A DNA stretch of 64,000 bases from Paracoccus onchidii (GCF_028294535.1 NZ_JAQBIE010000003.1:171640-235639); one strand, 5' to 3'; positions 46,908 to 56,244 are shown, counted from the first letter of the stretch. The notes: generated by a model not told the origin, from the sequence alone. Program-made: numbers and translations.

Positions 46908-48278
46908 TCAATAAGAGTATTCGCCGTAGATCTTCGACAGGTCGCCCTGCCATTCGCCGTGATATTTCTCCAGCAGCTCATCGGCCGGAACCTTGCCGGT
47001 ATCGACGCTTTCCTTCAGCGCGTTCAGGAAATGCGTCTCGTCGGGGACCAGACCGCCCGCGCCCGCGCGGCCACGGTTGCGCAGGCCCTGTTCGGCAATC
47101 GCCAGAACCTCGCGCGCCAGATCATGCAACCGGATGCCGTTCACCTCGCCCTGCAACGCATCGCGACCCGCCGCGACGCGCAGGCCCTGACGGGTTTCGT
47201 GGTCCCAGCCCTTGACCAGATCCCATGCCGCGTCCAGCGCCTGCTGGTCATAGGTCAGCCCGACCCACAGCGCGGGCAGCGCGCAAAGACGCCGCCACGG
47301 GCCACCATCGGCGCCGCGCATCTCGATGAATTTCTTGACCCGTGCCTCGGGGAAGACTGTGGTCATGTGATCGGCCCAGTCCGACAGAGTCGGCACCTGA
47401 CCGGGCAGCGCGGGCAATTCGCCCTTCAGGAAATCGCGGAAGGACTGACCAAGCGCGTCGATATATTTGCCGTCGCGATAGACGAAATACATCGGCACAT
47501 CGAGGACGTAATCCACCCATGCCTCGTAGCCGAACCCATCTTCGAACACGAAGGGCAGCATGCCGGTGCGGGCGTCATCCAGATTCTGCCAGATATGCGC
47601 GCGCCAGCTTTTCATGCCGTTGGGCTGATTGTCGAGAAAGGGCGAATTGGCGAACAGCGCCGTCGCCACCGGTTGCAGCGCCAGCGCGACGCGCAGCTTC
47701 TGCACCATGTCGGCCTCGCTGGCGAAATCCAGATTCACCTGCACGGTGCAGGTGCGATACATCATCTGTTTGCCAAGTGTTCCGACGCGATCCATGTAAT
47801 CGGTCATCAGGCGATAGCGCCCCTTGGGCATCATCGGCATCTGATCCTGCGACCAGATCGGCGCCGCCCCCAGACCGATGAACCCCGCCCCGATCTGATC
47901 GGCCACGGCCTTCACCTCGGCCAGATGGCTGTTCACCTCGTCGCAGGTCTGGTGGATGGTTTCCAACGGCGCGCCCGAAAGTTCCAGCTGCCCACCGGGT
48001 TCAAGGCTGACATTGGCGCCGTCGCGTTCCAGCCCGATGATCTTGCCCTGTTCCAGCACAGGTTGCCATCCGAAACCTTGTTGCAATCCCGTCAGCATCG
48101 CCTGGATCGAACAATCACCCTCATAGGGCAGTGGCAGCTTCTTGTCCTTGCAGTAGCCGAATTTTTCATGCTCGGTCCCGATCCGCCAAGCCTCGCGTGG
48201 CTTTTCGCCCGCGGCCAGATAGGCGGCCAGTTGATCGCGGCTTTCAATCGGGCCACCGCCCTGCTGAGGAATGGACAT
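46908..48278 (-). CDS. gshA: Glutamate-cysteine ligase (plant/alphaproteobacterial type)
   Basis: This enzyme catalyses the first step of glutathione synthesis. The 456-residue product matches the plant-like class: RIGTEHEKFGYCKDKKLPLPY near the N-terminus, LEPGGQLELSGAPL, then MYRTCTVQVNLDF and FIEMRGADGGPWRRLCALPA. Glutathione made here would serve the YghU-type GST. Stand-alone; the gap upstream (48279-48346) holds nothing notable. Confidence 0.96.
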   Translation of the reverse strand: MSIPQQGGGPIESRDQLAAYLAAGEKPREAWRIGTEHEKFGYCKDKKLPLPYEGDCSIQAMLTGLQQGFGWQPVLEQGKIIGLERDGANVSLEPGGQLELSGAPLETIHQTCDEVNSHLAEVKAVADQIGAGFIGLGAAPIWSQDQMPMMPKGRYRLMTDYMDRVGTLGKQMMYRTCTVQVNLDFASEADMVQKLRVALALQPVATALFANSPFLDNQPNGMKSWRAHIWQNLDDARTGMLPFVFEDGFGYEAWVDYVLDVPMYFVYRDGKYIDALGQSFRDFLKGELPALPGQVPTLSDWADHMTTVFPEARVKKFIEMRGADGGPWRRLCALPALWVGLTYDQQALDAAWDLVKGWDHETRQGLRVAAGRDALQGEVNGIRLHDLAREVLAIAEQGLRNRGRAGAGGLVPDETHFLNALKESVDTGKVPADELLEKYHGEWQGDLSKIYGEYSY

Positions 48279-48346
48279 GCGACGGGGCCTTTCTGCATTA
48301 CCGGTCGGTCACAGGTGGCAACGGGCGTCGCGCAAGTCAACCCGCC

Positions 48347-48853
48347 TCAGGCATCTCTCCGCCAAACGGTGTGCATGGCGTCACTTTGTTCCGCCACATG
48401 TGCCAGCGCGTTCGAGACCGCCCCCATCTGCAATCCCGGCAAAGCGGTGAAAGCATGGGCCAGCGCATCGGCCCCGGCGGCATCGACCGGGATCAGCAGG
48501 GCCTCGCCCCCCGCGCTGCGCAAGCGCCAATGCCCCCGACCGTCCAGACGCAACAGACGAATTTCAACCAGATCGCGCAGCGCTATTTCGCCACCCATCT
48601 GCGTGGCCCCGAAATAGCGAACCGCGCCTTCGACCACCTCGACAAGACCGGGCGCGGCAATATCGCGGCGAAATGGCAATCGCCGCCAAGCCCCGATCAG
48701 CAGGGCCAGCGCGACCAGGACCACGACCCCGCCAATGACCAGACAAAACCAGCCGCCCAGCCAGATCAGCCACCCACCTCCAAGCATGATCGCAAGGCCC
48801 GCCAAGATCTCGCCCCATCGCGACATCATCTGGCGCACGGGTTCGCGGATCAT
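48347..48853 (-). CDS. Conserved hypothetical membrane protein, 168 residues
   Basis: Two membrane helices lie near residues 15-55 (LAGLAIMLGGGWLIWLGGWF), then a soluble PH-like part with GAVRYFGATQMGGEIALRDL and LRLDGRGHWRLRSAGGEALL. It lies just after moaE on the same strand, ten bases apart. Function unknown. Confidence 0.75.
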   Translation of the reverse strand: MIREPVRQMMSRWGEILAGLAIMLGGGWLIWLGGWFCLVIGGVVVLVALALLIGAWRRLPFRRDIAAPGLVEVVEGAVRYFGATQMGGEIALRDLVEIRLLRLDGRGHWRLRSAGGEALLIPVDAAGADALAHAFTALPGLQMGAVSNALAHVAEQSDAMHTVWRRDA

Positions 48854-48862
48854 ACCGCCACC

Positions 48863-49297
48863 CTACCAGCGTGACAGCGCGTGTTCATCGCTGTCACGCG
48901 CATCAACCCAACGCGTTGAGCCATCCCTGGAAATTTCGCGCTTCCAGAAAGGAGCGCGCGATTTCAACCAATCCATCAGGTAATCCGCCGCCTGAAACGC
49001 CGCGTGCCGGTGCCGCGCGGCGGTCGCAACCATCATGATCTGTTCGCCAACCTCCAGACGCCCGTGCCGATGCACGATCCGCCAATCCGACAATTGAAAC
49101 CGCTTGGCGGCCTCGTGGCCATAGGCGGTCAACGAAGATTGCGTCATCGCGGGGTAATGCTCGATCTCGAGCGCGGCCAGGTTCCCGCCATCATCACGCA
49201 CAACACCTGTGAAGGTCACGATTGCCCCCGCCCCGACCCCGAAATCCCGCAGGACCTGTTCGGGTTGAAACGGTCCGGGCTGAACCAGCGCAGACAT
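48863..49297 (-). CDS. moaE: Molybdopterin synthase catalytic subunit
   Basis: MoaE transfers sulfur from MoaD thiocarboxylate to precursor Z to make molybdopterin. The 144-residue product shows IVTFTGVVRDDGG, ALEIEHYPAMTQ, IVHRHGRLEVGEQIMMVA and the active-site Lys stretch RAPFWKREIS. It directly follows moaD (two bases between stop and start). Confidence 0.96.
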   Translation of the reverse strand: MSALVQPGPFQPEQVLRDFGVGAGAIVTFTGVVRDDGGNLAALEIEHYPAMTQSSLTAYGHEAAKRFQLSDWRIVHRHGRLEVGEQIMMVATAARHRHAAFQAADYLMDWLKSRAPFWKREISRDGSTRWVDARDSDEHALSRW

Positions 49298-49299
49298 TC

Positions 49300-49551
49300 T
49301 CAGCCACCCGTCATCGGCGGAAAGAACGCGATCTCGCGTGCGCCTTCAATTGATGTATCCATATCGGCCAGTTCCTGATCCACCGCACAGCGCACTGCAG
49401 ACATGTCGGCAAAGGCGGCAGCGTGCCAATCATCCTTGGCGGCCAATTCGGCAACAAGCTGACCAACCGTTCGTGCCGAACTTTCAATCCGTTCGGACGG
49501 CTCTCCGATGCGTTCGCGCAACCAGGCGAAATACAAAACGTCAAACGTCAT
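49300..49551 (-). CDS. moaD: Molybdopterin synthase sulfur carrier subunit
   Basis: The 83-residue ubiquitin-like protein ends in the required Gly-Gly (FFPPMTGG). FDVLYFAWLRERIGEPSE is the typical N-terminus. Its start overlaps the end of pgsA by 11 bases and it is followed at once by moaE. Confidence 0.95.
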   Translation of the reverse strand: MTFDVLYFAWLRERIGEPSERIESSARTVGQLVAELAAKDDWHAAAFADMSAVRCAVDQELADMDTSIEGAREIAFFPPMTGG

Positions 49552-50173
49552 TGGCAGGCTCTTTCAGATAGGGCAGCGCTTTCACGAAATAGTCCCATCC
49601 GGTCCAGCCGGTCAGGATCGCGGCAATCCAGATCAAGCTCAGGCCAAGCTGGTTGGCCAGATCGGACCAGCTGTCAGACCAGGGCAGTCTTGCCTCGCCG
49701 ACAAGTGGGGGTTTGCCATGTTCAACATAGGCAAGACCGGTCCCCAGGAACAGCACGGCGATCGCGACCATCTGGAAGGTGGTTTTCCATTTGGCCAGCT
49801 TGGTCACCTTGAGCAATTTGGCATTGGGGCCAAGAAACTCGCGCAGGCCCGATACGAACACCTCGCGGAACAGGATGATCGCCGCAGGCAGGATCAGCCA
49901 CGGATTCATGCCGGAATAGCCCGTGATCACGACCAGTGCGATCACCACCATCGCCTTGTCCGCGATCGGGTCCATGGCGGCGCCGAACTTGCTTTCCTGT
50001 TGCCATGCGCGCGCCAGATAGCCGTCGAACCAATCCGTGATCGCCGCCAGCATGAACAGGGCCAGTGCGGCCCAATCTGCCCAGGGGCGTTGAAAATACA
50101 GGAACATCAGCGGCACCGCGGGTGCCGCGATCAACCGCAAGAGGGTCAGGATATTGGGAATGGTCCAGCGCAT
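49541..50173 (-). CDS. pgsA: CDP-diacylglycerol-glycerol-3-phosphate 3-phosphatidyltransferase
   Basis: The 210-residue membrane enzyme makes phosphatidylglycerol phosphate. The CDP-alcohol phosphotransferase motif is complete: DWFDGYLARAWQQESKFGAAMD continuing to PIADK. MRWTIPNILTLLRLIAAP is the typical N-terminus. The cluster uvrC-pgsA-moaD-moaE is conserved in alphaproteobacteria; here one extra gene separates uvrC and pgsA. Confidence 0.96.
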   Translation of the reverse strand: MRWTIPNILTLLRLIAAPAVPLMFLYFQRPWADWAALALFMLAAITDWFDGYLARAWQQESKFGAAMDPIADKAMVVIALVVITGYSGMNPWLILPAAIILFREVFVSGLREFLGPNAKLLKVTKLAKWKTTFQMVAIAVLFLGTGLAYVEHGKPPLVGEARLPWSDSWSDLANQLGLSLIWIAAILTGWTGWDYFVKALPYLKEPANDV

Positions 50174-50240
50174 GGGCGCAAGCTAGTCCTTGCGCAGACG
50201 CTTGGAAAGAGGCGACGCAACATGATGGCGACCAAGTGGC

Positions 50241-50266
50241 AAAAAAACGGGCACCGAAATGCCCGT
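50241..50266 (-). terminator. Intrinsic terminator after the 127-residue gene
   Basis: On the minus strand ACGGGCA, a 6-base loop, TGCCCGT and then seven T form a classic terminator (AAAAAAA at 50241-50247 on the plus strand). It ends transcription from the gene at 50292-50675 before pgsA, showing that pgsA has its own promoter. Confidence 0.85.
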
Positions 50267-50291
50267 CACCTTGCCGGATCGGCCCATGTGG

Positions 50292-50675
50292 CTAGGCCGG
50301 GGGCGACTGATCCGGGAACAGATCAAAGACGCGATCGAGAATCGCGATTTTCAGCGCCTTGATGCGGGTTTCGCCAAAATGGTGGGTCTGGCGCCCCCAG
50401 ACAATGACAGAATCGCCGGGGCTGGCATTCGCGTCTTCCAGCCCGACCTCGCGATTGCGGGCATGGCCGGCCAGTTCGACCGTCCAATTGACCCCATCAC
50501 TTGCCCGCACCTGCAGGGTTGGATCGGTTCCGTTGATATAGATATCCGTGATCACGGCATCCAGTCGGGTAACATCGTCTTCGTATTCCGCCCAATGGTC
50601 GCGCGAAATGACATCGTCGCGGGCAAATAGCGGACCGCGGCAAGCAATCAGGCCAGAATTGGCGAAACGGAGCAT
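50292..50675 (-). CDS. Conserved hypothetical protein, 127 residues
   Basis: The soluble protein has VISRDHWAEYEDDVTRLDAV, LQVRASDGVNWTVELAGHAR and GDSVIVWGRQTHHFGETR; the middle looks like an OB-type beta barrel. AAGGAGG precedes its start. It sits between uvrC and pgsA with its own terminator. No name is given because the family is not recognised. Confidence 0.75.
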   Translation of the reverse strand: MLRFANSGLIACRGPLFARDDVISRDHWAEYEDDVTRLDAVITDIYINGTDPTLQVRASDGVNWTVELAGHARNREVGLEDANASPGDSVIVWGRQTHHFGETRIKALKIAILDRVFDLFPDQSPPA

Positions 50676-50787
50676 GGCAGCCTCCTTGTTCGATGTGATG
50701 AGCAGGTCACAACCCTAGCGTGATTCGACGCCGACCCCGCGGTAGCACCTTACCTAAGGTCAGCAATGACGGGCCGCCGCATGCATT

Positions 50788-52638
50788 TCAGCCCTTGGCG
50801 TGGAAGTGATCATAGATCTTCTGCGCCATCGCCGCAGAGATTCCCTCGACCGCCCGCAGATCGACCAGGCCGGCGCGACTGACCGCCTTGGCGCTGCCGA
50901 AATGGGCCAGCAATGCCCTTTTGCGCGCAGCCCCGATGCCCGCAATCTCATCCAGAGGATTGGCCATGACCGATTTCGCCCGTTTGGCCCGATGCGTGCC
51001 GATCGCCCACCGATGCGCTTCGTCACGCAGACGCTGCACGAAATACAGAACCGGATCATTCATCCGCAAGGCAAATGGCCGCTTGCCGGGCCGGTGGAAT
51101 TCCTCTTTGCCGTGATCGCGATCAACACCTTTGGCCACGCCGATCATGGGAATATCCTCGACCCCAAGATCTGCCATGATCTCTTCCACGGCAGAAACCT
51201 GCCCTGCACCGCCATCGATCAACAGCAGATCAGGCCAGGCCTCGGTCTGCCTGTCGGGGTCTTCCTTTTGCAGCCGTTTGAAACGCCGGGTCAGGACCTC
51301 TTTCATCATGCCGAAATCATCACCCGGCGTGATTTCCGTGCCCTTGATGTTGAACTTGCGATACTGGTTCTTGATGAACCCTTCGGGGCCGGCCACGATC
51401 ATTCCGCCGACCGCGTTCGTGCCCATGATATGACTGTTGTCATAGACCTCGATCCGGCGCGGCGGAGCCGGCAGATCAAAGGCGTCGGCCAGACCTTGCA
51501 GCAATTTGGCCTGCGCTGCGCTTTCCGACATCCGCCTTGCAAGGCTTTCGCGCGCATTGCGCAGCGCATTGGTCACCAGTTCGAATTTCTCGCCCCGCTG
51601 AGGCACCAGAACCTCGACCTTGCGGCCAGCACGATCCGACAGCACATCGGCGGCCAATTCAGGATCCTCTAACCCATGTGACAGCAGGATCTGACGGGGC
51701 GGCGGCTTGTTGTCATAGAACTGCATCATGAACGCCTGCATCACCTCATCCGGCGATTCCGCGCCCCCCAGCCGGGGATAGAAATCGCGGTTCCCCCAGA
51801 CCTGATTGCCGCGAATGAAGAAGATCTGCACACAGGCCTGCCCGTGTTCGATATGCAGTGCGATGATGTCAGCCTCGGATACCCCACGCGGGTTGATGGC
51901 CTGCACCGACTGCACCGCCGTCAGGGCCTTGATCCGGTCGCGCAGCGCCGCCGCGCGTTCATATTCCATCGCTCCGGATGCCTCGGCCATTTCTTGCGCC
52001 AACGACGATTGGATCGCCGTCGTCTTGCCCTGCAGGAACCGTTCAGCGTCACGAACCAGACCGGCATATTCATCGTGGGAAATCCGCCCGACGCAGGGCG
52101 CGCTGCAGCGCTTGATCTGATATAGCAGACAGGGCCGGGTGCGGCTTTCGAACACCGAGTCGGTGCAATTGCGCAGCAGAAAGACCCGCTGAAGCTGTGT
52201 CAGGGTGCGATTGACCGCGCCGGCGCTGGCAAATGGGCCATAATAGTCGCCCTTTTCCGATTTCGCGCCACGGTGTTTCTTGATCTGGGGAAAGTCATGC
52301 GACTTGGCCACCAATATATTGGGGAACGACTTGTCGTCACGCAGCAGCACATTGTAGCGCGGCTTGAGCTGCTTGATCAGGTTCTGCTCCAGCAGCAGCG
52401 CCTCGGTTTCGGTGCGCGTGGTCAGGAACATCATCGAAGCGGTTTCGCGGATCATTCGCGCAATGCGTGCCGTATGACCCAAGGGGCGGGCATAATTGGA
52501 AACGCGCGCCCTGAGGTCGCGTGCTTTTCCAACGTAAAGCACCGCACCTTGTGCATCCAGCATGCGATACACACCCGGACTGCCATCAAGCGTCCGAACA
52601 TAATCCTGAATTAGCGCGTGCCCTGTTTTCTGCGTCAT
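50788..52638 (-). CDS. uvrC: Excinuclease ABC subunit C
   Basis: UvrC makes both incisions in nucleotide excision repair. In the 616-residue protein the GIY-YIG nuclease lies at the N-terminus ([19 protein letters not shown]), then the Cys-rich FeS-type region ([13 protein letters not shown]), the UVR motif near residue 210, the RNase H-like nuclease ([33 protein letters not shown]) and C-terminal helix-hairpin-helix repeats. No LexA box was seen upstream, in contrast to the radical SAM gene. Confidence 0.97.
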   Translation of the reverse strand: MTQKTGHALIQDYVRTLDGSPGVYRMLDAQGAVLYVGKARDLRARVSNYARPLGHTARIARMIRETASMMFLTTRTETEALLLEQNLIKQLKPRYNVLLRDDKSFPNILVAKSHDFPQIKKHRGAKSEKGDYYGPFASAGAVNRTLTQLQRVFLLRNCTDSVFESRTRPCLLYQIKRCSAPCVGRISHDEYAGLVRDAERFLQGKTTAIQSSLAQEMAEASGAMEYERAAALRDRIKALTAVQSVQAINPRGVSEADIIALHIEHGQACVQIFFIRGNQVWGNRDFYPRLGGAESPDEVMQAFMMQFYDNKPPPRQILLSHGLEDPELAADVLSDRAGRKVEVLVPQRGEKFELVTNALRNARESLARRMSESAAQAKLLQGLADAFDLPAPPRRIEVYDNSHIMGTNAVGGMIVAGPEGFIKNQYRKFNIKGTEITPGDDFGMMKEVLTRRFKRLQKEDPDRQTEAWPDLLLIDGGAGQVSAVEEIMADLGVEDIPMIGVAKGVDRDHGKEEFHRPGKRPFALRMNDPVLYFVQRLRDEAHRWAIGTHRAKRAKSVMANPLDEIAGIGAARKRALLAHFGSAKAVSRAGLVDLRAVEGISAAMAQKIYDHFHAKG

Positions 52639-52996
52639 ATCGTCAAGAAAGTGATTCCCGTGGCCGGCTGCAAGTTCCCGGCATCGAATACAAGATTGAA
52701 CCTGTCCACGACTCTTGTGGATAACTCTGTGGGTGCCCTGTGAGGGAAGGGGCGCTTGTCCAGCAATCGTTACAGTTCAATGACTTTGCCCATTTTTTAA
52801 GCATCTTTTTAACGCATTGAAACTAAAAGATCTTTTTATTTCCATGTATTCAACCGCAAAAAAACCGTTACGATTCAGACAGGTTAAGACATGCCCTCAA
52901 GAAACGTGGACAGTTGACGCGGCGGCATTGCATTTTGCTATACTGGACCAGATCGAGAACATCGCGATTTTGCACGCTGTGTAGCGGGCAAAAGGA
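52639..52996. other. AT-rich intergenic region, candidate replication origin
   Basis: This 358-base gap has no gene and is far richer in A and T than its surroundings. It contains a perfect DnaA box (TGTGGATAA at 52716-52724, TTATCCACA on the minus strand) and GATCTTTTTATTT at 52829-52841, which differs from an E. coli oriC 13-mer in one base. The 9-mer CTGTCCACG occurs at 52702-52710 and inverted at 52905-52913. TTAA-N8-TTAA at 52797-52812 is one base too long for a CtrA site. A plus-strand promoter-like TTGACG (52914) with TATACT (52939) at 19-base spacing is also present. Origin function is inferred. Confidence 0.4.
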
Positions 52997-53926
52997 TCAA
53001 AACAGCGCCCAGAGATACACCGAATAGAGCCCAAGCAGCACCACGCCGACCGACCGGGAAAGCGCGATTCCCCGAAACAGGAACGGGCCCAACAACAACG
53101 AACTGCCCAGCATGACCCACATATCCAGGTTCAGGATCTGCTCGGGGACAGGCAAGGGCTGCACCAACGAGGTGATCCCCAGGATCGCCAGCAAATTGAA
53201 CAGGTTCGACCCGACCACATTTCCCAGCGCCATATCGGCCCTGCCCCGCAATGCCGAAGCAACCGATGCCGCCATCTCGGGCAAGGACGTGCCGATCGCA
53301 ACAAGCGTCAGCCCGATCACCGCTTCGCTGATGCCAAAGACCCGCGCAATGTCGGAGGCGCCGATGACCAGCAGATTCGCTCCCAGCGGCAAACCGATGA
53401 TTCCCACGGCAAGCCAAAGCAAGATCTTCAACCATCTTGCACCGGGCTCGACGCCCTCCAGTTCTTCGGGCTGGGACTCGTTTTGCCCCTCGGTCAGCTG
53501 ACGCCACAGCACCACACCAAGAGCCGCCAGCAAGATCATCCCTTGCACACGCCCGATCAAGCCCATGAATGACAGCGCCATGACCAGAACCGTAGCCCCG
53601 ATCATCATCCCCCAGCTTTCGCGCAGATCATGGCCGCGCGTCGGAATACCCGACACAACCGCCGTCGTGCCCAGAATTAGCAAGATATTGGCGATATTCG
53701 ACCCGACGACATTGCCAATGGCGATGTCCGAAGACCCCTTCAGGGCAGCTGACAGCGACACCATCAGTTCCGGCGCAGAGGTCCCGAAGGCCACCACCGT
53801 AAGTCCCACGACCAACGGGGTCAGTCCAAGGCGCAACGACAGATTGACCGCGCCCTTGACCAGCATATCACCGCCAAGAACCAGAAATCCCAGCCCGGCC
53901 AGAACCAACAGAAGATCAACGATCAC
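52997..53926 (-). CDS. Calcium/sodium antiporter (YrbG family)
   Basis: The 309-residue membrane protein has ten hydrophobic segments in two inverted halves, each with the alpha-repeat motif: VVAFGTSAPELMVSLSAAL and LVAIGTSLPEMAASVASAL, plus GNVVGSNIANILLILG and GNVVGSNLFNLLAILG. It starts with GTG at 53926, inside the end of a 39-codon gene. It exchanges Ca2+ for Na+ or K+. Confidence 0.93.
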   Translation of the reverse strand: MIVDLLLVLAGLGFLVLGGDMLVKGAVNLSLRLGLTPLVVGLTVVAFGTSAPELMVSLSAALKGSSDIAIGNVVGSNIANILLILGTTAVVSGIPTRGHDLRESWGMMIGATVLVMALSFMGLIGRVQGMILLAALGVVLWRQLTEGQNESQPEELEGVEPGARWLKILLWLAVGIIGLPLGANLLVIGASDIARVFGISEAVIGLTLVAIGTSLPEMAASVASALRGRADMALGNVVGSNLFNLLAILGITSLVQPLPVPEQILNLDMWVMLGSSLLLGPFLFRGIALSRSVGVVLLGLYSVYLWALF

Positions 53927-54035
53927 GTCGTGACAATCCCAAAAGCTTCAGCATGAACTTGCGAACCCCGGGCCCGCTGAACAGCGCAATCGCGACCATC
54001 ACCAGCAGGAACAGGATGACGAACCGAACGCTCAT
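53916..54035 (-). CDS. Micro-membrane protein, 39 residues, between the S49 peptidase and antiporter genes
   Basis: The ATG at 54035 overlaps the S49 peptidase stop (ATGA) and the frame ends 11 bases inside the antiporter gene. The product begins MSVRFVILFLLVMVAIALFS, a single transmembrane helix, and has a basic tail ending KLLGLSRRDR. Overlaps at both ends argue for a real, coupled gene. No family recognised. Confidence 0.6.
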   Translation of the reverse strand: MSVRFVILFLLVMVAIALFSGPGVRKFMLKLLGLSRRDR

Positions 54036-54841
54036 GATCCGGCACCGAAACGTGCAAAGGCGGCCCGTTCCCCGGCGTGGTCCAGGACCGCATCGGCCGA
54101 CAGGCCCATCCGACGGAACAGGGATTGTTTCGGACTATGCATGATGAATCGCACCTTTTCTCCGTATCGCCGTTTCATTTCGGGCACCAGATGCGCAATG
54201 CCATCCGCCAGTCCCAGCCTGACCGCCTCTTGCCCGGCCCAGAATTCACCGGTGAAGAGGTCGCGCTCGCCGCTTAGCCTTGACCCGCGCCGCGCCGTCA
54301 CATGCCGTTTGAAGGCCTCGTGAACAGGTTCCAGAACATTGCGCAGCCGCTCGACATCGGCAGGGTTTTCGGGGCGGAACGGATCCAGCGTCGATTTCGA
54401 TGTTCCGGCGGTATGCACCCGCCGCTCGATTCCCCAACGCGCAATCAGGTCATGAAACCCGAACCCCGCCGAAATCACCCCGACAGACCCCAGAACCGAG
54501 CTGTCATCCGCCCAGATGTGATCTGCGGCGCATGCCAGCCAATATCCGCCCGAAGCGGCCACATCCTCGACAAACGCATGAACCGGAACCTGATTTTCAT
54601 CGGCCAGACGCCGGATACGCGCGGCAATCAGCGAGGATTGCACGGGCGAGCCGCCGGGCGAATTGATGACCAAGGCCACGGCAACAGGCTTGCCCCGGCG
54701 AAAGGCACGCTCGATCATTGGCGCAAGGGCCGCATCGTTCAGGCCGCCGCGCCGCCCAGCCATGCCAATCGCGCCGTTCAGGCGAATGACGGGGACACGC
54801 GGGCGACGTTCGATGAGGCGCTGAAGATAAGGAATTTTCAT
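54032..54841 (-). CDS. S49 family (SppA-type) serine peptidase
   Basis: The 269-residue signal-peptide-peptidase family protein shows VPVIRLNGAIGM, ALVINSPGGSPVQSS, the nucleophile Ser in VAASGGYWLACAAD near residue 110, and the general-base Lys probably in HTAGTSKSTLDPF. It lacks an obvious signal anchor. Half-size members like this act as oligomers on membrane or signal peptides. It is the first gene of a three-gene overlapping unit. Confidence 0.9.
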   Translation of the reverse strand: MKIPYLQRLIERRPRVPVIRLNGAIGMAGRRGGLNDAALAPMIERAFRRGKPVAVALVINSPGGSPVQSSLIAARIRRLADENQVPVHAFVEDVAASGGYWLACAADHIWADDSSVLGSVGVISAGFGFHDLIARWGIERRVHTAGTSKSTLDPFRPENPADVERLRNVLEPVHEAFKRHVTARRGSRLSGERDLFTGEFWAGQEAVRLGLADGIAHLVPEMKRRYGEKVRFIMHSPKQSLFRRMGLSADAVLDHAGERAAFARFGAGS

Positions 54842-54886
54842 ACCCCGACAGATAGTGCCCCGCCCGCCCCGTCACAAGGCGGCATT

Positions 54887-55912
54887 CTACCCGGTTACGC
54901 CACGAATCGTATCACCGGGCATGAAGGTCGGCGTCAAAGCGATGATCCGATCATCCGGGGTGCTGTCCTTGCCCGCCACCAGCCGCGCGGCTCGGCGTCC
55001 AATATCGACACGCCGCGCATCGGTCGTTGTCAACCGCACCGGCAAACCATCCAGCAAATCAACCCCGTTGAATCCAGCCAGACCGATCCGGCCGGGAATG
55101 TCATAGCCCTGATCAATACAGTACAGCAGCCCGCCCGCGCCGATCATATCATTGGAATAATACAAGAAATCAAGATCAGGCGCACGCGTCAGGATGCGCT
55201 CGGTCAGCTCGCGGCCCTTCAACAGGGACGAGCCGCCCTGATAATATTCGCGCGCCTCAAGCTGCACACCGGCCTCGGCCAACCCTTCCTCGAAACCGAC
55301 AAGCCGCTTTCTGGCCCGGTGGTCTTCGGGCATGTGGGTGCCAACGAATCCGATGCGCCGGTACCCGGCCGTGACAATCCGCGCCGCCATCTCGCGGCCC
55401 GCCCGCATATGCGAGATCCCGACCAGGGTATCGATCCCCTCGCCATCGGTATCCATGATTTCAATCACCGGAATACCGGCATTCGCCAGCATCGCGCGTG
55501 ACGCCTTGCTATGTTCGACCCCGGCCAGAATCACCCCCGATGGCCGCCAGGACAGCATGTCATACAGCACCATTTCCTCGCGCGCGGGTGAATAATGGGT
55601 CACTCCGATAACCGGTTGCAGCCCGGTATCGTCCAACTCAGCCGACACACCGCTAAGCACATCGGGGAACACCAGGTTCGACAAGGATGGAATCACAACC
55701 GCCACAAGGTTGACACGCTGGCTGGCCAGCCCGCCGGCGATCTTGTTGGGCACGTAACCCAGAGTCTTGGCTGCGGTCAGCACCTTTTCACGCGTGGCGG
55801 CCGAAACATCCCCACGATTTCGCAACACCCGGCTGACGGTCATTTCAGATACGCCCGACGCCTCCGAAACATCACGAAGCGTAAGGGGACGACGCGGGCG
55901 GGAAACTGTCAT
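54887..55912 (-). CDS. LacI family transcriptional regulator (GntR-like gluconate repressor group)
   Basis: The 341-residue protein has an N-terminal LacI helix-turn-helix and hinge (LTLRDVSEASGVSEMTVSRV, GYVPNKIAGGLASQ), followed by a periplasmic-binding-protein-like effector domain with YYSNDMIGAGGLLYCIDQGY and GLAGFNGVDLLDGLPVRLTT. The close match to GntR-type members suggests gluconate or a related sugar acid, but no sugar genes are in the window. Confidence 0.9.
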   Translation of the reverse strand: MTVSRPRRPLTLRDVSEASGVSEMTVSRVLRNRGDVSAATREKVLTAAKTLGYVPNKIAGGLASQRVNLVAVVIPSLSNLVFPDVLSGVSAELDDTGLQPVIGVTHYSPAREEMVLYDMLSWRPSGVILAGVEHSKASRAMLANAGIPVIEIMDTDGEGIDTLVGISHMRAGREMAARIVTAGYRRIGFVGTHMPEDHRARKRLVGFEEGLAEAGVQLEAREYYQGGSSLLKGRELTERILTRAPDLDFLYYSNDMIGAGGLLYCIDQGYDIPGRIGLAGFNGVDLLDGLPVRLTTTDARRVDIGRRAARLVAGKDSTPDDRIIALTPTFMPGDTIRGVTG

Positions 55913-56013
55913 GAGATGCCAACAAGATTAAGGACCTCAGGGATGTTAGCGGACATCAACACGCGCGACAAGCTTGCCAAACCCGCCTCTTACCTGCAAA
56001 AGACACCGAACGA

Positions 56014-56090
56014 GGCCCCGTGGCTCAACTGGATAGAGCAGCCCCCTCCTAAGGGGCAGGTTGCAGGTTCGAATCCTGCCGGGGTCGCCA
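56014..56090 (+). tRNA. tRNA-Arg (anticodon CCU)
   Basis: A full 77-base cloverleaf with encoded CCA. The acceptor is GGCCCCG with CGGGGTC; D stem GCTC/GAGC; anticodon stem GCCCC/GGGGC with loop CTCCTAA (anticodon CCT at 56048-56050); T arm GCAGG-TTCGAAT-CCTGC; discriminator G. The next genes are foreign, so its 3' end is the probable integration site of the island. Confidence 0.96.
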
Positions 56091-56244
56091 AAACCACCTG
56101 AAAATATGACTTATTTGCAAGGCGTTGTGCAGAAGCGTGTAGAAACGCCCGTTTCGTTTTCCGCCGAATTCTCCGAAAACGAGCGAAATCTCGTACAAAA
56201 CCTGTACAAAATTCGCACGTCCGTGCGGCTTTTGGGGTGTTCTC

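Noticed and set aside
46869..48617. A 582-codon open frame on the plus strand opposite gshA
   Set aside because: Antisense shadow; gshA on the other strand has complete motifs.
52639..52700. LexA box upstream of uvrC
   Set aside because: No GTTC-N7-GTTC or its complement was found near the uvrC start.
52797..52812. CtrA binding site in the candidate origin
   Set aside because: The half-sites TTAA and TTAA are separated by eight bases, whereas the CtrA consensus needs seven.
52914..52996. A small RNA transcribed from TTGACG/TATACT towards the antiporter gene
   Set aside because: The spacing of 19 bases is poor, there is no terminator, and the transcript would run antisense into the antiporter gene; not enough to call.
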